This document shows positions 1 through 11,583 of a stretch of 64,000 nt of DNA, piece after piece. Position 1 is the first letter of the stretch. Each line of letters starts with the position of its first letter. The translations under genes were made by a program, and so were the position numbers. Under the pieces are notes generated by a model. It worked only from the letters and a program-made list of their open reading frames with translations. It did not search any database and was not told the DNA's origin. Source of the DNA: Jacaranda mimosifolia (lineage: Eukaryota > Streptophyta > Magnoliopsida > Lamiales > Bignoniaceae); NCBI GenBank assembly GCA_018894105.1, contig CM032119.1:15703246-15767245 (forward strand), given 5' to 3'.

Positions 1-393
1 TAGGTTATCATGTCGTATTGAAAGTTGCCACCTCTATTTTTATTATCACATTTTATTTTTATTTTTTCTTTTTTTTATTATATCTTATTTCCCTCTTTCT
101 TAATCTATTTATCCTAACTCACTATTGCTGCCATCGTCACCACTGTTGCCATTGTTGCCGTCACCATGACGGTTTGGGGTTATTTTGGATGGTGGCGTAA
201 TGGAGATTCATGCATACATTCTACATATATGATAATATATATATCTCTAAATATGAATATGAAAAATTAATTTTTTTATTTAAATACATGGTCACCGCCA
301 TAGCCGATCGAATCTAGCCTGATCTAAATGTTTGGGTTGGAGGTTGGGGGAGGAGCGACTTGAGAATTTGTGGAGGAGTTGATGGATATATCA

Positions 394-1221
394 TAGTTGT
401 CAAAGGCGATAGAGGCGGTTGCCTTAGCCGAGAGGTGCCAAGGGCGAGGCAGTTCAAAGAGGCGAGAAAAAAGCGCGCCTTTGCTCGCCTTTCCCCAGGT
501 GAGAGGCGCGGCTCTCTGAACCCAGATTTTCCACACATTCCAAGGGTCAAAACAGCCCAAATTTAAGGGAAGGGGGAGAAAAAAAAAAAGGAGAAATGTA
601 ATACGCTAAAAATGCCCTAGCGGTCGATAACAACTTTCAAAAGAAAAGAAGTGCCAAAACTTACCTTATTACTCCCATCGCAAGTCCCTAAGCAGCCATT
701 GTACCTGCCAGCTCCCGGCAACCCTTCTGCGACTCCTCTCTGGCAACCCAATCATTATTTTTCCCTTCTCTCTCTCTCTCTCTCTCTCTCCCCCTCCCCC
801 CCACTTATTTCTCCCATTCAGTTGTTCTCTTTATTTTGTTGCTTAAATACTTAATTTTGCTTAATGTTGTAACTTTGTATTCATTGCATGTGTGTTATAA
901 TCATTATATTCATTTCATTTTTATTATTTATTGGGTTCATTGAATAAAATTAAATGAATGCCTTTTTGTTTTCCTTAAAATTTTGTTCCTTTTTATTCTT
1001 TAGAATAGTTATTAATTTATTATTCAGAACTTGAATTTTAAATCTATAAATCCTATAGGTTTTCTACTCTACTTACACTAAAACTTATTAAATACATAAT
1101 ATATTTTATAAATTTTTATTTTCTTGCCTTGCTTCAAAAAGGCGAGTGCCTCTAGCCTCATCTCTCACCTCGGGCACTAGAGGCCTTTTCGCCTCGCACA
1201 GCCTTTTGCATTTAACAACTA
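394..1221. mobile_element. Non-autonomous hAT-like element with GGCGAG-rich ends
   Basis: The left end reads TAGTTGTCAAAGGCGA. The right end, read on the other strand, begins TAGTTGTTAAATGCAAAAGGC, so the termini are short imperfect inverted repeats. Next to both lie clusters of GGCGAG/GCCTCG words (roughly 400-500 and 1135-1205), the usual subterminal pattern of small plant hAT elements. The 828-bp body has no transposase; it holds a (TC)n tract near 767-790 and AT-rich filler. The flanks (ATATATCA and TCAAATAT) do not form a clean 8-bp duplication, so the exact ends or the hAT assignment could be off. Confidence 0.5.
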
Positions 1222-1282
1222 TCAAATATACCTAAAATATGTTTTGTATAAATATATATGTATTATATATATGAAGTTTTGT

Positions 1283-1489
1283 CATGGCAGCCGAGAGTAG
1301 ATGGGGGATGAGGGTGGGCAACGGGTTGGGGGAATGGTGGTGGAGTTATACATATAATATATTATATATTATATATATATTATGTATGTATAGTAGCCTG
1401 CCATGGCAGCAGCCGTGAGGAAGAAAGGGAGAGCGGGATGGGGGTGGGAAGGTGGGGCTGTACATATTATATAATATACATTATATATG

Positions 1490-1530
<41 letters not shown>

Positions 1531-1560
1531 TCCACTGCCGTGGGAGCTGTGAGGAAAATG
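1283..1560. repeat. Imperfect tandem repeat of about 125 bp with (TA)n spacers
   Basis: Three successive units start with a CATGGCAGC-like or CACTGCCGTGGGAGC word. Each runs through a G-rich stretch (GGGGGATGAGGGTGGG type); the first two then pass into a TACATAT(TA)n tract. The (TA)n run at about 1500-1525 is the longest. The G-rich part resembles, in opposite orientation, the C-rich repeat at 32131-32470. No coding potential is evident. Confidence 0.5.
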
Positions 1561-2177
1561 GGGTGGTGTCCTTAATGTTCTCTTTTTGAGGGTTATGTCT
1601 TCTTTGGGTGGGGTGACTGGTGGTGATTGTGCTTGTGGCTTCGAATCATCCTGCATGCATTTACCATTAACTGGATACACTGATGACTTCTTCACATTGG
1701 GTCTGGTGTGATTTTGTTCACTTGTTTGCCCTGAATATCTTTTATTACAATGTTCAACTTCATGACCCTTTCTTCATACTTAGTGCTGTATGGTTTTCTG
1801 TGAACTCTGATCCAAGAAAGCCCTTATCATGAATGCTTGAAATGGTTGATCCTATGACTTCTCCTTACATTCTGATGGCTGGTGTATGGTTTTCTATGAT
1901 CCTTGTGTTCATCTAGTCCAACAAAGTCCTCTATAGGAAGAAAAATTGAAATTGTTGATCATACGGCTTTGATACATATTATGCACAGGGAATTTGCAAT
2001 CTGTTGTAGCCTAAAGATCTATATTATCTTAAGCTCAGTCCTGCATGGTTTTATCTGTACTATTTTAGAGGTTGTGTCGATGGCTGTCTACTTTTCAAGT
2101 CGAGTTCTTGAAAATTTTTGTTTCTTTCATGTTTTGAGCTATATGAATAATTTGATTTATTTGTGGTGGCAATTAAG
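1561..2177. other. Presumed intron or flank of the RBM34-like exon
   Basis: No recognisable exon is present. Two diverged copies of a sequence starting GTATGGTTTTCT (about 1788 and 1883) share words such as TCCAA-AAAG and TTGAAATGGTTGATC / TTGAAATTGTTGATC, so a short local duplication is likely. The region ends in a T-rich stretch and AG at 2176-2177, the presumed splice acceptor for the following exon. Confidence 0.35.
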
Positions 2178-2645
2178 GATGCTGCAAACTTGGTAGTTAA
2201 GAAACGTAACTTGAAGCTTCGGGATCGTGAGCTTAGGCTAAGTCATGCCAATTCTATCAACACGCCTTCGAAGAGGAAGAACTCTTCTCAACCAGAGACT
2301 AATAGCACATCTGCTAAGAAGTTTGCTGTTGCTTCAAGTACCCCGGGTGGTGGTGACAAGGTCAAAGCCAAGGCAAACTTCTCATACCAGGGTTTGCACG
2401 CAAGCAAATCTGGTTCCCAGAAGAAGGTCCATACAAGGATTACTTTGACTAGAAAATCAGTATCTCAACCTGCCTCAGAGCACAAGTCCAGGGAGAAGAA
2501 AAGACCTGCTGTGGCTGCTAGAAAGGAAAAAGCCCGACAGACTGCTGCTAATACCACACAACTAGCTGGAACAAAGAGGAAGCTTGGTAATCGAACCCCT
2601 CAGAATGCTGGACAACAAAAGAAGAAAGCAAGAAAATTCAGGTAG
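2178..2645 (+). CDS. RBM34-like RRM protein, C-terminal exon (partial)
   Basis: The exon opens with residues DAANLVVKKRNLKLRDRELR, which match the end of the second RRM domain of plant RBM34-like nucleolar RNA-binding proteins. A basic, low-complexity tail follows, rich in Lys, Arg, Ser and Gln and ending KKKARKFR, typical of nucleolar localisation. I place the exon start after the AG at 2176-2177, which leaves it in phase 0; the ATG at 2163 is probably intronic. The stop is TAG at 2643-2645. The RNP1/RNP2 motifs and first RRM are absent, and no upstream exon is visible in the preceding 2.1 kb, so the rest is either beyond the left edge behind a long TE-filled intron or missing. The tail is open with no internal stops, which favours a live gene. 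The family match is recalled, not searched. Confidence 0.7.
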   Translation, partial: DAANLVVKKRNLKLRDRELRLSHANSINTPSKRKNSSQPETNSTSAKKFAVASSTPGGGDKVKAKANFSYQGLHASKSGSQKKVHTRITLTRKSVSQPASEHKSREKKRPAVAARKEKARQTAANTTQLAGTKRKLGNRTPQNAGQQKKKARKFR

Positions 2646-3662
2646 GCTCTAGAGCTTGTGAGGTGTTCTGGTCGGCCCAGAATTGAAGGGAATCCAGGCT
2701 GTGTTTCGGTCGACTGCATTCCTTTTCACATCTGCTCATCTTTTCCTGTAAGGAAATATCTCAAAGAACAACAATAAGCTACGGTGGGGGAGGAAGATAA
2801 AGGAAATACGTACATTAGCATCAATTTGTAACTACTGCCCATTTAGCAACATTATCAACTGTCTGATTACAATTACAGACGGATTTCATAATTTGAAAAT
2901 GTACTTTTCTCAAACCCTAATGTAATTTATTTCATACTAGAAAAGAAGAGGTTGATACACTTAATATTGAGTGTAGTTCATTACCACTGGTCATGCACCC
3001 AAAGTGCACATCACCTGATAGCGCAATCAAGCTACAGAATTTGCATCACGAAAACTTTTCTGATACACGGTTTCTGCGTCAATTAATCAAATACTGTAAT
3101 AATATCTCGTGTGCACGGGTACATGCTAGCCAATATCATGCCAAATTTATACAGTTCATGAAAATAGCTTTCCTTTTTTGAATTGCTCATATAGTCATCT
3201 ACAAGCTCGATGAAGGTGGCATTTTAAGCATATACCAAACTGCTGCTTCGGTCTTATTTCTCACTTGTGCACACTTTCTAGACATCCAAAAAAGTGAAGG
3301 AATGTTACGTATGAGCTCAAAGTTAAATTCCTTGTTTATCAGCTCTTAAGATGCCACACACACCAACCACTTTACGCAAATGAAGTATTTTTGGCAACAA
3401 GAAAGCTTTGGGCTCCCCTCCCCCCCCATTCAGTAGTTAATTAAATTAATGTCAGTGAATTTTCACAATTTCAACCTATGTTAGGCCTTCTCCATCCGAA
3501 ATAAATGAGTGTCATGAGTGCAAATTACAATTTACAAGAACAGAATGACACAGTGTACCAAGAAAGCAGCTAAATCAGTGGAGTGACTACATATATATAA
3601 GTGAACAAATTTGAAAGACTATGTACTGTAGTAGTAAGGGGTAGGGGAACCAGTTTGAAGAC

Positions 3663-3701
<39 letters not shown>

Positions 3702-4691
3702 TGGTTGTCAATAACCATCAATATATGGAAACAATGCATAGGATCGAGTTGCAATTCAATTAAACCCTCATGGTGTTTGGAATATTAATGCCAGAAAAAA
3801 AAAAAAAATCTTGAATATATATGGAACACATTTTCATATATATGATCAAGTATACAGAAAGTACTAGACCAAGTCATTGATGAATTTTATCTTACTTTTA
3901 TCTTTTAGTTGCAATTTTGTTGTGGTCAAAAAGATGAATTTTGATTATTTCACGAGCTACTTGAGGTTTTTTTTTTTTAACTATACTTCTATAATATTTT
4001 TTCACGCAAATAAAATCAAAGTATCCTAACAACCCTAACCTAATTGTTTTCTTTTGATTACTTGATTTTGAATATGAATTTAAAAAATTATTTCTAGTTT
4101 CATTAATTCAAAATAGGTAGATATTAAATTAATAAATTTTACTCTTATTGTTAATTAAAAATCAATAGATTTAAATAATCATTTTTTTTATTTAAGGCCT
4201 AACAAGAAAAGTTATATTTTCTCAAAAAAATTAATAGATGATAATTAAAATTTAATCATTTTTATTAGTATTAAATAATTTATTCTTTTAATTAAAATTA
4301 AAATTATTAAATTAACATTGTTTTGGTGGGCGCCGGGGGGCGGGGGGGGGGGGGGGGTGGAATTGCCACTGCTTGCCCCTCCCCGTAGTCCGTCCCTGCA
4401 TAGATAGATGTGGACTGTGAAAGCTTAATTTAGGAGACGGGTAAGATCGAGGAGGGATAGATATATATATATATATATATAGGTGATATAGCCATATATA
4501 CCACCACATCTGGAATTTGGGAAATAAAGATAAAATCTCAAATGGAAGAGATGAGAGTTTGATCGGTTGAGAAGCTAAGAGCCTAAGATGATGATTTGCA
4601 GAGTTCTTCCTCAGCTTTAATTTCCCGATATTTTCTACGACAGAGTGGACTTTGGAAATTAAATGAGTTAATATATATATATATATATATA
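2646..4691. other. 3' UTR and AT-rich intergenic DNA with simple repeats
   Basis: The first 300 bases probably hold the 3' UTR of the RBM34-like gene. Further on there is a poly(C) run near 3419-3427, a (TA)n tract at about 3672-3702, an A-run near 3796, a poly(G) run at about 4339-4357 inside a GC-rich patch (4318-4400), and (TA)n tracts at 4461-4481 and 4670-4690. No gene is seen. Confidence 0.6.
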
Positions 4692-6207
4692 CTAGAATAA
4701 ATCCCGTGTTATGCACGGTATATTCACTTAACTAATAAATTAAAATAATATAAATATGCAACTAATTTTTTATGATTTCACATATAAATTATTACAATTT
4801 TTCATATTCTATAAAAAATATTATCATTTTTAAAAGAAAATATTATTTTAAATAGTTAAGTAGTAATATTTAATAGTATTCATTAAATTAAAAATGCTAT
4901 AATACTTTAAATAAAAGCATTAATGTGAAGAGAGCAACATACACAATATATGAGGGAATATACATATATATATGTATATATTTATATACCAACACATTAT
5001 CTACTTCAAACTTTATCTTGTAGAGGATCAACGACTTTGATTTCAAGTCGTGATCTAATTCATTTGGGTCAAGTGTTTCCACATAAAAAATAGAAATCTA
5101 AACTATTTCAAAATATCTTTAGTAATAAAATTATTTTGGTCCAAAATACTAAGATTCTTTATTAGTTTGAATATTCTATATTAAATCCAGAAGCAGTTCA
5201 GAAATATATAAAATATTGTCTAAGAAATTCTTGTTACATATAAAAAAAAATTATAAATAGGGATAAAACTACAAAAATTATGTAACACATCAAAATAGGA
5301 TATTTATAAAGAAAGTTGGGTTATTTAATTAATCAAATAAAAAGATTTGTAATGAATAAATAAAGCTAAATAAATTAATGAAAATGAAAAAACAAATTAA
5401 AAATTAGTCCTTAAAACCAAGTAAACATGAAAAGTGAAAAACAGGTGCATATATATATATGTATATATCTATATTTATTATACATACATTATTTACACAA
5501 AGGTAACTTGAAAAAATTGAATTAATTTGATGAAAAAAATATGAATAAAAACCACAACAAAATTAGAATTAAAGATACAATTCAAATATGATATTTATGG
5601 TCCACAACAGAGAAAAGAAAAATACATATGAACTTAGAGAATATTGAATAAAAATATTAACCCAACAAAAAGGAATTATAATAAATTACAAACCAAACCA
5701 AAGTATTATAATTGATAAAAGAAAGAAAGAAAAAAGAAAAAGAGCAAAGCTTGCAACTTAAAGAAATACCTTACACATCATGGTAAAGGTTCAAAACCCC
5801 AAATGACAAAAGTGGATGTGAAAATAAAGGGAAAAAATAAGTAATGTGGTTTGCAAGTAATTGAAAAGAAAAATACTTTCTAATATTCAAGGTTTATCAT
5901 TGTTAAATATAGATCATCTACTTATAATTCTACTGTAATATCTTTTATTATCAGCAAAATATTTATTCATCACACACACATGCACACGTACCAAAAAAAA
6001 AAAAAGAAAGAAAGAAAGAAAGAAAGAAAAACAAAGATTTAAATGATAATTGAGCAACAAATACATTTATACATGATGTTATGTTTCTAATGCGTATATT
6101 GAAAATGAATCAATATAAAGATGAAAAAAATATACGAATTCTAATAAAATGTAATGAAAGTTCGCTTGAAAATTTAGAATGAAAAAGTTATCTTGAAGAA
6201 AAAAGAG

Positions 6208-6239
<32 letters not shown>

Positions 6240-6554
6240 GAAGAAGGGGAAGAGTGGAAGCAGAGATAAATAAGTTATGATTTGTTTAATATGATGAAAT
6301 TTATAGAATAACTTTTTTGTAGGAGTCTTTAATTGGTGCTCATAAAACACCTTTTGAATTTTAAATTTATTTTTTGAAAGAAAATCAGAGATAAGATACA
6401 ATCATATCGGTTAGGATAATAATCAATAATTAATAAAAAATTTGAATTTAATTAAAAGCCTCAAAATTCTAAAAATTTGCCACTTGGCCAAAATTGCAAT
6501 CAAAATTGCATAATTGTAAGCCCCACACCGTTGTGCTATATATAATAGTATAGA
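4692..6554 (-). mobile_element. Non-autonomous Helitron, both ends intact
   Basis: Read on the minus strand, the element begins A|TCTATACTATTATATATAGC at 6554 and ends with CTAG at 4692-4695 followed by host T (A at 4691 on +). Eight bases inside the CTAG lies a hairpin with stem CCGTG / CACGG and loop TTATG (4704-4718). The TC start, the hairpin about 10 nt from a CTRR end, insertion between A and T, and the lack of a target duplication are the defining Helitron marks. The 1863-bp body contains no Rep or helicase reading frame. It is AT-rich, with (GAAA)n near 6003-6029 and (GAA)n at about 6205-6247, so it must depend on an autonomous partner. Confidence 0.85.
6205..6247. repeat. (GAA)n microsatellite inside the Helitron
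   Basis: A nearly uninterrupted run of GAA/AAG triplets with one AGT interruption near the right end. The Lys/Glu or Phe/Leu reading frames across it are artefacts. Confidence 0.85.
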
Positions 6555-8018
6555 TATAATAGATTTGTTTCTCAAATTTCCTACGACATAGGTTACGTCC
6601 TACGTGTAATTCCAAAATAAAAATAAAAATAAAAATAAAAATAGCTAAGCGCTCCTTCCTTTATAAAAATGGAAAAAACAATTTGAGCATGCATATATCA
6701 TATATGTGGTTGTCTATCCTCCTGCTGTATATTGTAGAGTTCAGTGTTGTGTTCAAATCAGGCAAAAGATTCTTAATCATAAAAACGCATCATTAAATCT
6801 GAATCATTCATTCAAAATAATCTTTTGTTTTTTTCTTTTCTTTTCTTTTCTTTCTTTTTTTGAAAAAATGTATTTAACTAAAACATAAGTCTTTTAATTG
6901 ATTTACTTATCTTTGATTATGCCACACAAAATAGAATGACAATTTATTTTAATTAATAATTAGTTTATATACTTAAATTAAAAATTGAATACCAATTAAA
7001 TTCATCTCTAACTTTTATAACATTCCACGTTGTGTTTGTTTTCTTAACTTTTTCTTGCTGTGTTCATTTTGATTCTTTTATTTTTATTTTTTTACTTTCG
7101 TTCTTTATTTCCTTTTCCTGTACAATTTTTTTTCAAGAGTATATTCTATATATATATTCTTAAATCCTCTTTTTTTTTTCTTTTTCTTTTCTTAGTTTTA
7201 ACTCTCCACTTCTAACTTTAATTTAGAGTTTACTCCACACTTGAATTAAAAAGATAAAGAAGCCTTCACTTAAATTGGAAATGATAAAAGACTCTCCATT
7301 TTCTCACTAACAAAAACGTTACTCACATAATTCCCCCCATAACTCACATTTTCTCTTCCCATTCCCTCACGTTTTTCTCTTCTCATTCCCTCCATCTGTG
7401 CAAACCTGATGCATGAATGCAGGAACAACACTTGACTTGCCATTTCCGCGCTGGTGTTGCAACGAAATCTTCATCTCTTTCACTTTCTTGTTTGGGAATT
7501 GACTTTTCTCCATTTTTTTTGTGGTCATAGCCAGAAAGGTTTCTGTTTTCACCCCTCAATTGCATAGCCTATGAGGTAAGTTGTGCAATTTTCTATTTTG
7601 TTATTTTTGTATTGAAATACAAAAAAGAATATAGTACATTACTCTATTTGCTTTTTGTTTGATGTTTGTTTTAATTATTTTAGACCTAATTTTGATATAC
7701 TCAATTCACCACAGTTGGTCTTTTCTTTTATTAATTTTTTTTTAATATAAGTTGTTTGGTACTTGAATCTTGTCAATTTATATTTCAATTGTTGTTTTAA
7801 TTATATGCTTCAAATATCAGTTATATGAATTTAGTAATTATGTAATTCATATGAGGTGTAGTGTATATTAGTTGTTGGCAACTAAATTTTAGGGATATTA
7901 TGTGATTTATGGTGTATACCACATGTATGCATCATGTATAAGCATTTCTTGGGCATCCATTCTTGCAAACTCATGATTAATATGATTAGTATTATTTTCA
8001 AATAATATGGTATCAAAA
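6555..8018. other. AT-rich region, possible leader of the Ulp1-type gene
   Basis: Mostly AT-rich with (AAAAT)n at 6617-6642. From about 7300 the plus strand becomes C/T-rich, as in plant 5' leaders, and at 7570-7580 the sequence ATGAG|GTAAGTTG resembles an exon-intron junction. This could be a non-coding first exon of the DUF1985-Ulp1 gene downstream, with an intron to about 8360. No protein-coding gene is supported. Confidence 0.35.
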
Positions 8019-8330
8019 TTCAAATTTTCAGTATTTAAATTATGACTGGTAGTATAGATATCCAATTCAGTATTATATTCCAATTTTTCCGGTAGCAAAA
8101 TTCAAGTTTTCGATATTTTAATTCTGACTTCGCAGTATACAAAACCTCCAAATCAGTGTATTGTGCATTTTTTTAACAAAAGTTGAAACTTTCAGTATTT
8201 AAATTGTGAGTTGCAGTACACAAGACCTCCAATTCAGTATTCTGTGCAAGTCTTTTTGGTACAAAAATTCAAACTTTTAGTATTTAAATTGTGACTTGTT
8301 GTTCCAAAACCTTCAATGCAGATTTTATGT
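8019..8330. repeat. Tandem repeat of 82-85 bp, about four copies
   Basis: Units begin TTCAAATTTTCAGTATTTAA (8019), TTCAAGTTTTCGATATTTTA (8101), TTGAAACTTTCAGTATTTAA (8183) and TTCAAACTTTTAGTATTTAA (8268). Each continues with a TGACT/TGAGT word and a CAATTCAG-like word. Spacing is 82, 82 and 85 bp. The array ends just before the first start codons of the DUF1985-Ulp1 pseudogene. Confidence 0.8.
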
Positions 8331-8362
8331 AGTTATATATGTCTTTCTTTTTTGCTAAAATA

Positions 8363-11341
8363 ATGTCCAAAACTCGGGGACCTGCATACCAAACTATTGA
8401 AGGTAACAGAGGCCCCGAACTATATTCTCGGTGCTCTTTAGGGTACTTCAAAAATATTATGAAAGAGTTGGACAATAAGATAAGCTTCAGATACACTGAA
8501 GCGCTAAAGAGAACCCCATTTTTTGTGTACCTTAAAATTACTGATTTGAGTAAATTGAGTACTAATAGTGTCATTAAAGTTGAAGCTCTCTTAAAGAGGT
8601 TTGATGTTAGGTCTTGTTCTTTTATTTTTGGTCACAATATTAGGCCTCCTTTTACTACGAGGGACTTTTCTATTGTTGTGGGGTTGCAGCACGTGGAGCA
8701 ACTTATGAATTTTGATATAAAGATAGAGAAACTATTAAACAATTATTTGAAGGAAAAAATAAGAATGTCACTCAAGTCGAGATTTGTAAAAGATTGAAAG
8801 AGTTGGCAGAAAAACATAGTGATCAGGATATAGATGATTTTGTTAGGATCTATATACTACTAGTTTTCAATTGTATTTTGTTTCCAACTAGTAACTATCC
8901 GACGCCTAGATTCCTTCTGCCGTACGTGGACGATTTATCTTCCATTGGCCTTTATGCATGGAGAGTTGGTGCATTTAAGTTTCTACATGATGAGATTTTG
9001 GTGCATCTAGGAGGTGAAACGACAAAAGGTCTAAAAAAGAAATACTTTGATGGGTGTAGTATTGGCCTGATGGTAAGTTAATGGCATTGTTACTATTAAA
9101 AATTTTTATTACTATTATTGAGTAACTATAACATTGCTTAATTCTTCTTTTGAATAACAGGCCTATGTTTATGAACATATTCCTTTCTTGGGAACGATAA
9201 TAGTAATAAAAAATATTAATAGTAACAATGCCATTAACTTACCATCAGGCCAATACTATAATTGAGTAACTATAACATTGCTTAATTCTTCTTTTGAATA
9301 ACAGGCCTATGTTTATGAACATATTCCTTGCTTGGGAACGACAAATTCATTGCGTTCATTTCCACGATTCCTTCGATGGTATGAGAGTAAGATCCCCATG
9401 AAAGTTGCTGTCGCAGACAAAAAATTCAAGACGATTATTAGAAATATGGTAATAACTTATATTCCTTATCTTTGTTGTTATAATAGTTTTATGTACATAT
9501 AAAATTACAAACTAAGCTATGGAGTTATATTTGAACATGTCATGGATATTTATCCATTCCCCGATGAGTAGAAATTGTTGTTACCAATACATCATAGAGC
9601 ACCAATTGTTGATGTGTATGGCCTGCAAGGAATGTTAAGTGAGAAAGAGAATGAGATAGAATTACTGAAAGAAATATTTTTCTTTTTTGAGAATAAAGGA
9701 CTTGCTATTGGAGTTGAGGCTGATAAGAAAAAAGAAAAGGGAAATTAAAAGAAGAAGAGGAGGAAGAGAATGAGGAATAAGATGAGGAAAAAGAAGAAGA
9801 GAAAAAGGGAGAAGATGAGGAAAAAGAATAGGAAGAAGAGGAAGAAAAAGAACAAGAGAAAAATGAAAAAGAGGAGCAAGAGAAAGAGCAAGATGAAGGT
9901 GATGATGGTGAAATTCACTCTAAAAGTCTTGAATTAAGGGATGTTCTATCCTTGGAAGTGACCATAGCTTCTATCATGAAAAATATGCGAGACCAAGGTG
10001 AGACGACCCAAAAAAGAAAAGAAATGGACACTTTTTCACCTAGCACCACACCACGAAGGACAAGAGTAAAGTAGATTGCTCATAAGAATCGTGGCAAAGA
10101 GAAGAAGGTATGTGTATACAAGTTTTAAATACTGCATTTTGGAGTTTTCATCCTTGATGTAAGTGAGATAAATAATGAATTGCATTAAAAAATAAACTAT
10201 ATAGCTGGACTGAAGTATCGGATATGTGTATTGCATTTTGATAGGAGAAGATGAAGGATGTCCAAAATACTGAATTGATAGAGATTGGATCTGCAGACTC
10301 CAATTTATCAGATAATGAGGACTTCTTTAATCAATTTCGAGGATGAATAGATTATAGAGGATGGTTTGAGATATCTAATAAAGATAGACAAATTATTGAC
10401 TTATATTTGGAACAAGATAAAATGGAGTAATTATAGTTAATGCACATTATTCTTTTTATTGTAATTTTATGATTTGAGTAACACAATGATTTATTGTTGT
10501 AGTCTTATTGTTTGGGAGGAGCCTGATCTTCAAATTGGAGAATATGGGTTTTGTAATCTATTGTTCGGAAAAAAGTTGAGGTAAGATTTAATTGATTGCT
10601 ACATGAAGATCTTGCACAACTCTTCATTTAGAGAAAAATATGATAACAATTTTGGTGTCTAACTCTGTACGTGCAGGTATGTGGTGTTTGTTTGGTATTT
10701 CCAACTATAAATAACTTGATTTAACAAGTTCTAACATTAATTGTTGGTACGAGAAAATTTTGAGAGAACTTGAGAAAGCAAATAAGAGGCGTTATATGAA
10801 ACAAGATGAAATCCTAAATTTGTTGGTCAACTAAGCACGCGCAAGTTCCTAGAAGAGTTGAATTTAGATGTGCTGAACAAGTGCCAATTTATTATATTCC
10901 CCATTAAAAGTTATTATCATTGGTTCCTCCTTGTGTTGGACATGACTCAGAAGAAGTTCATACAGATGAACTCATCCCAGCTCCCCAGACGAAAGCAATG
11001 ACAAAAGTTTATGTAAGTTCTCTTATATTTGTGATACATTCATCCAAGTATTTGAATAAAAAGTAACAAATACTTTTGCAGGCTAAGTTTTTGACTGGAT
11101 ACATAAAGCACAACATTAGGTATATCGTGCCACAAAAAGAAGTGCAGATACGTTTTAGTCACCAACAAAATGGGGACTGGACTATGGAGTTTATGTATGT
11201 CTTTAGGTTGAGTGTTATGCCAAAAACACAAAGGATTGTTGGCATTATGCAAATGAGTGTTCTATGGATGCATATCGAGCACATATTATTGTAAAAATTC
11301 TGACTGATGAGCATGGTTTAATGTATTCTAGGGGAGAATGA
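8363..11341 (+). pseudogene. DUF1985-Ulp1 cysteine protease gene of a Mutator-like element, decayed
   Basis: The first exon holds the plant DUF1985 domain: RYTEALKRTPFFVYL, then SFIFGHNIRPPFTTRDFSIV. After one frameshift near 8725-8735 it continues through LLVFNCILFPTSNY and YAWRVGAFKFLHDEI to a GTAAGT donor at about 9073. Further exons carry AYVYEHIPCLG (from 9305), an acidic Glu/Lys stretch with frame breaks (9720-9900), and a C-terminal Ulp1/C48 peptidase domain. Its His is at 10918-10920 (YYHWFLLVLD). The Asp position reads Asn (IQMNSS), and the Cys position reads Tyr (TAT at 11183-11185 in DYGVYVC), with an adjacent frameshift and an in-frame TAG. The domain ends MDAYRAHIIVKILTDEHG. SUMO-type proteases with DUF1985 are carried by KAONASHI-type MULEs, and the mudrA-like fragment downstream fits that. 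The protein would be inactive. Exon limits are approximate. Confidence 0.75.
9058..9341. repeat. Interleaved inverted and direct duplication at a splice junction
   Basis: Segment A (9058-9117), spanning the exon end and the GTAAGT donor, recurs as a reverse complement at 9199-9257. Segment B (9117-9197), spanning the intron end, AACAG acceptor and start of the next exon, recurs in direct orientation at 9261-9341 with about one mismatch in the exonic part. The order is A, B, inverted A, B. The second B leads into the continuing coding sequence; the first is an orphan exon start. Confidence 0.9.
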
Positions 11342-11583
11342 TGATGTTCAAATGGTTATTATCTGGATGAATTGACTATTTTGTTATTTTGTATTTTAGT
11401 ATTTTTGACATTCTTACTGGATAACATTTATAATTTGTGTATTTTGGATTATTAGAATGAATGGTGTTTATAGTATAATTTAGAACTTTATTTATAAATA
11501 GATGCTGGTAAAAATATATATGTTACAGGTTAGCTTAAAATAAGTACATAAGTAATAGAACTCAACACACATGAATGCATAAA

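Noticed and set aside
18..200. Short open frame rich in Phe and His
   Set aside because: Low complexity, no domain, no gene context.
314..566. Overlapping frames of 68-78 residues on both strands
   Set aside because: Produced by the GGCGAG-rich left end of the hAT-like element.
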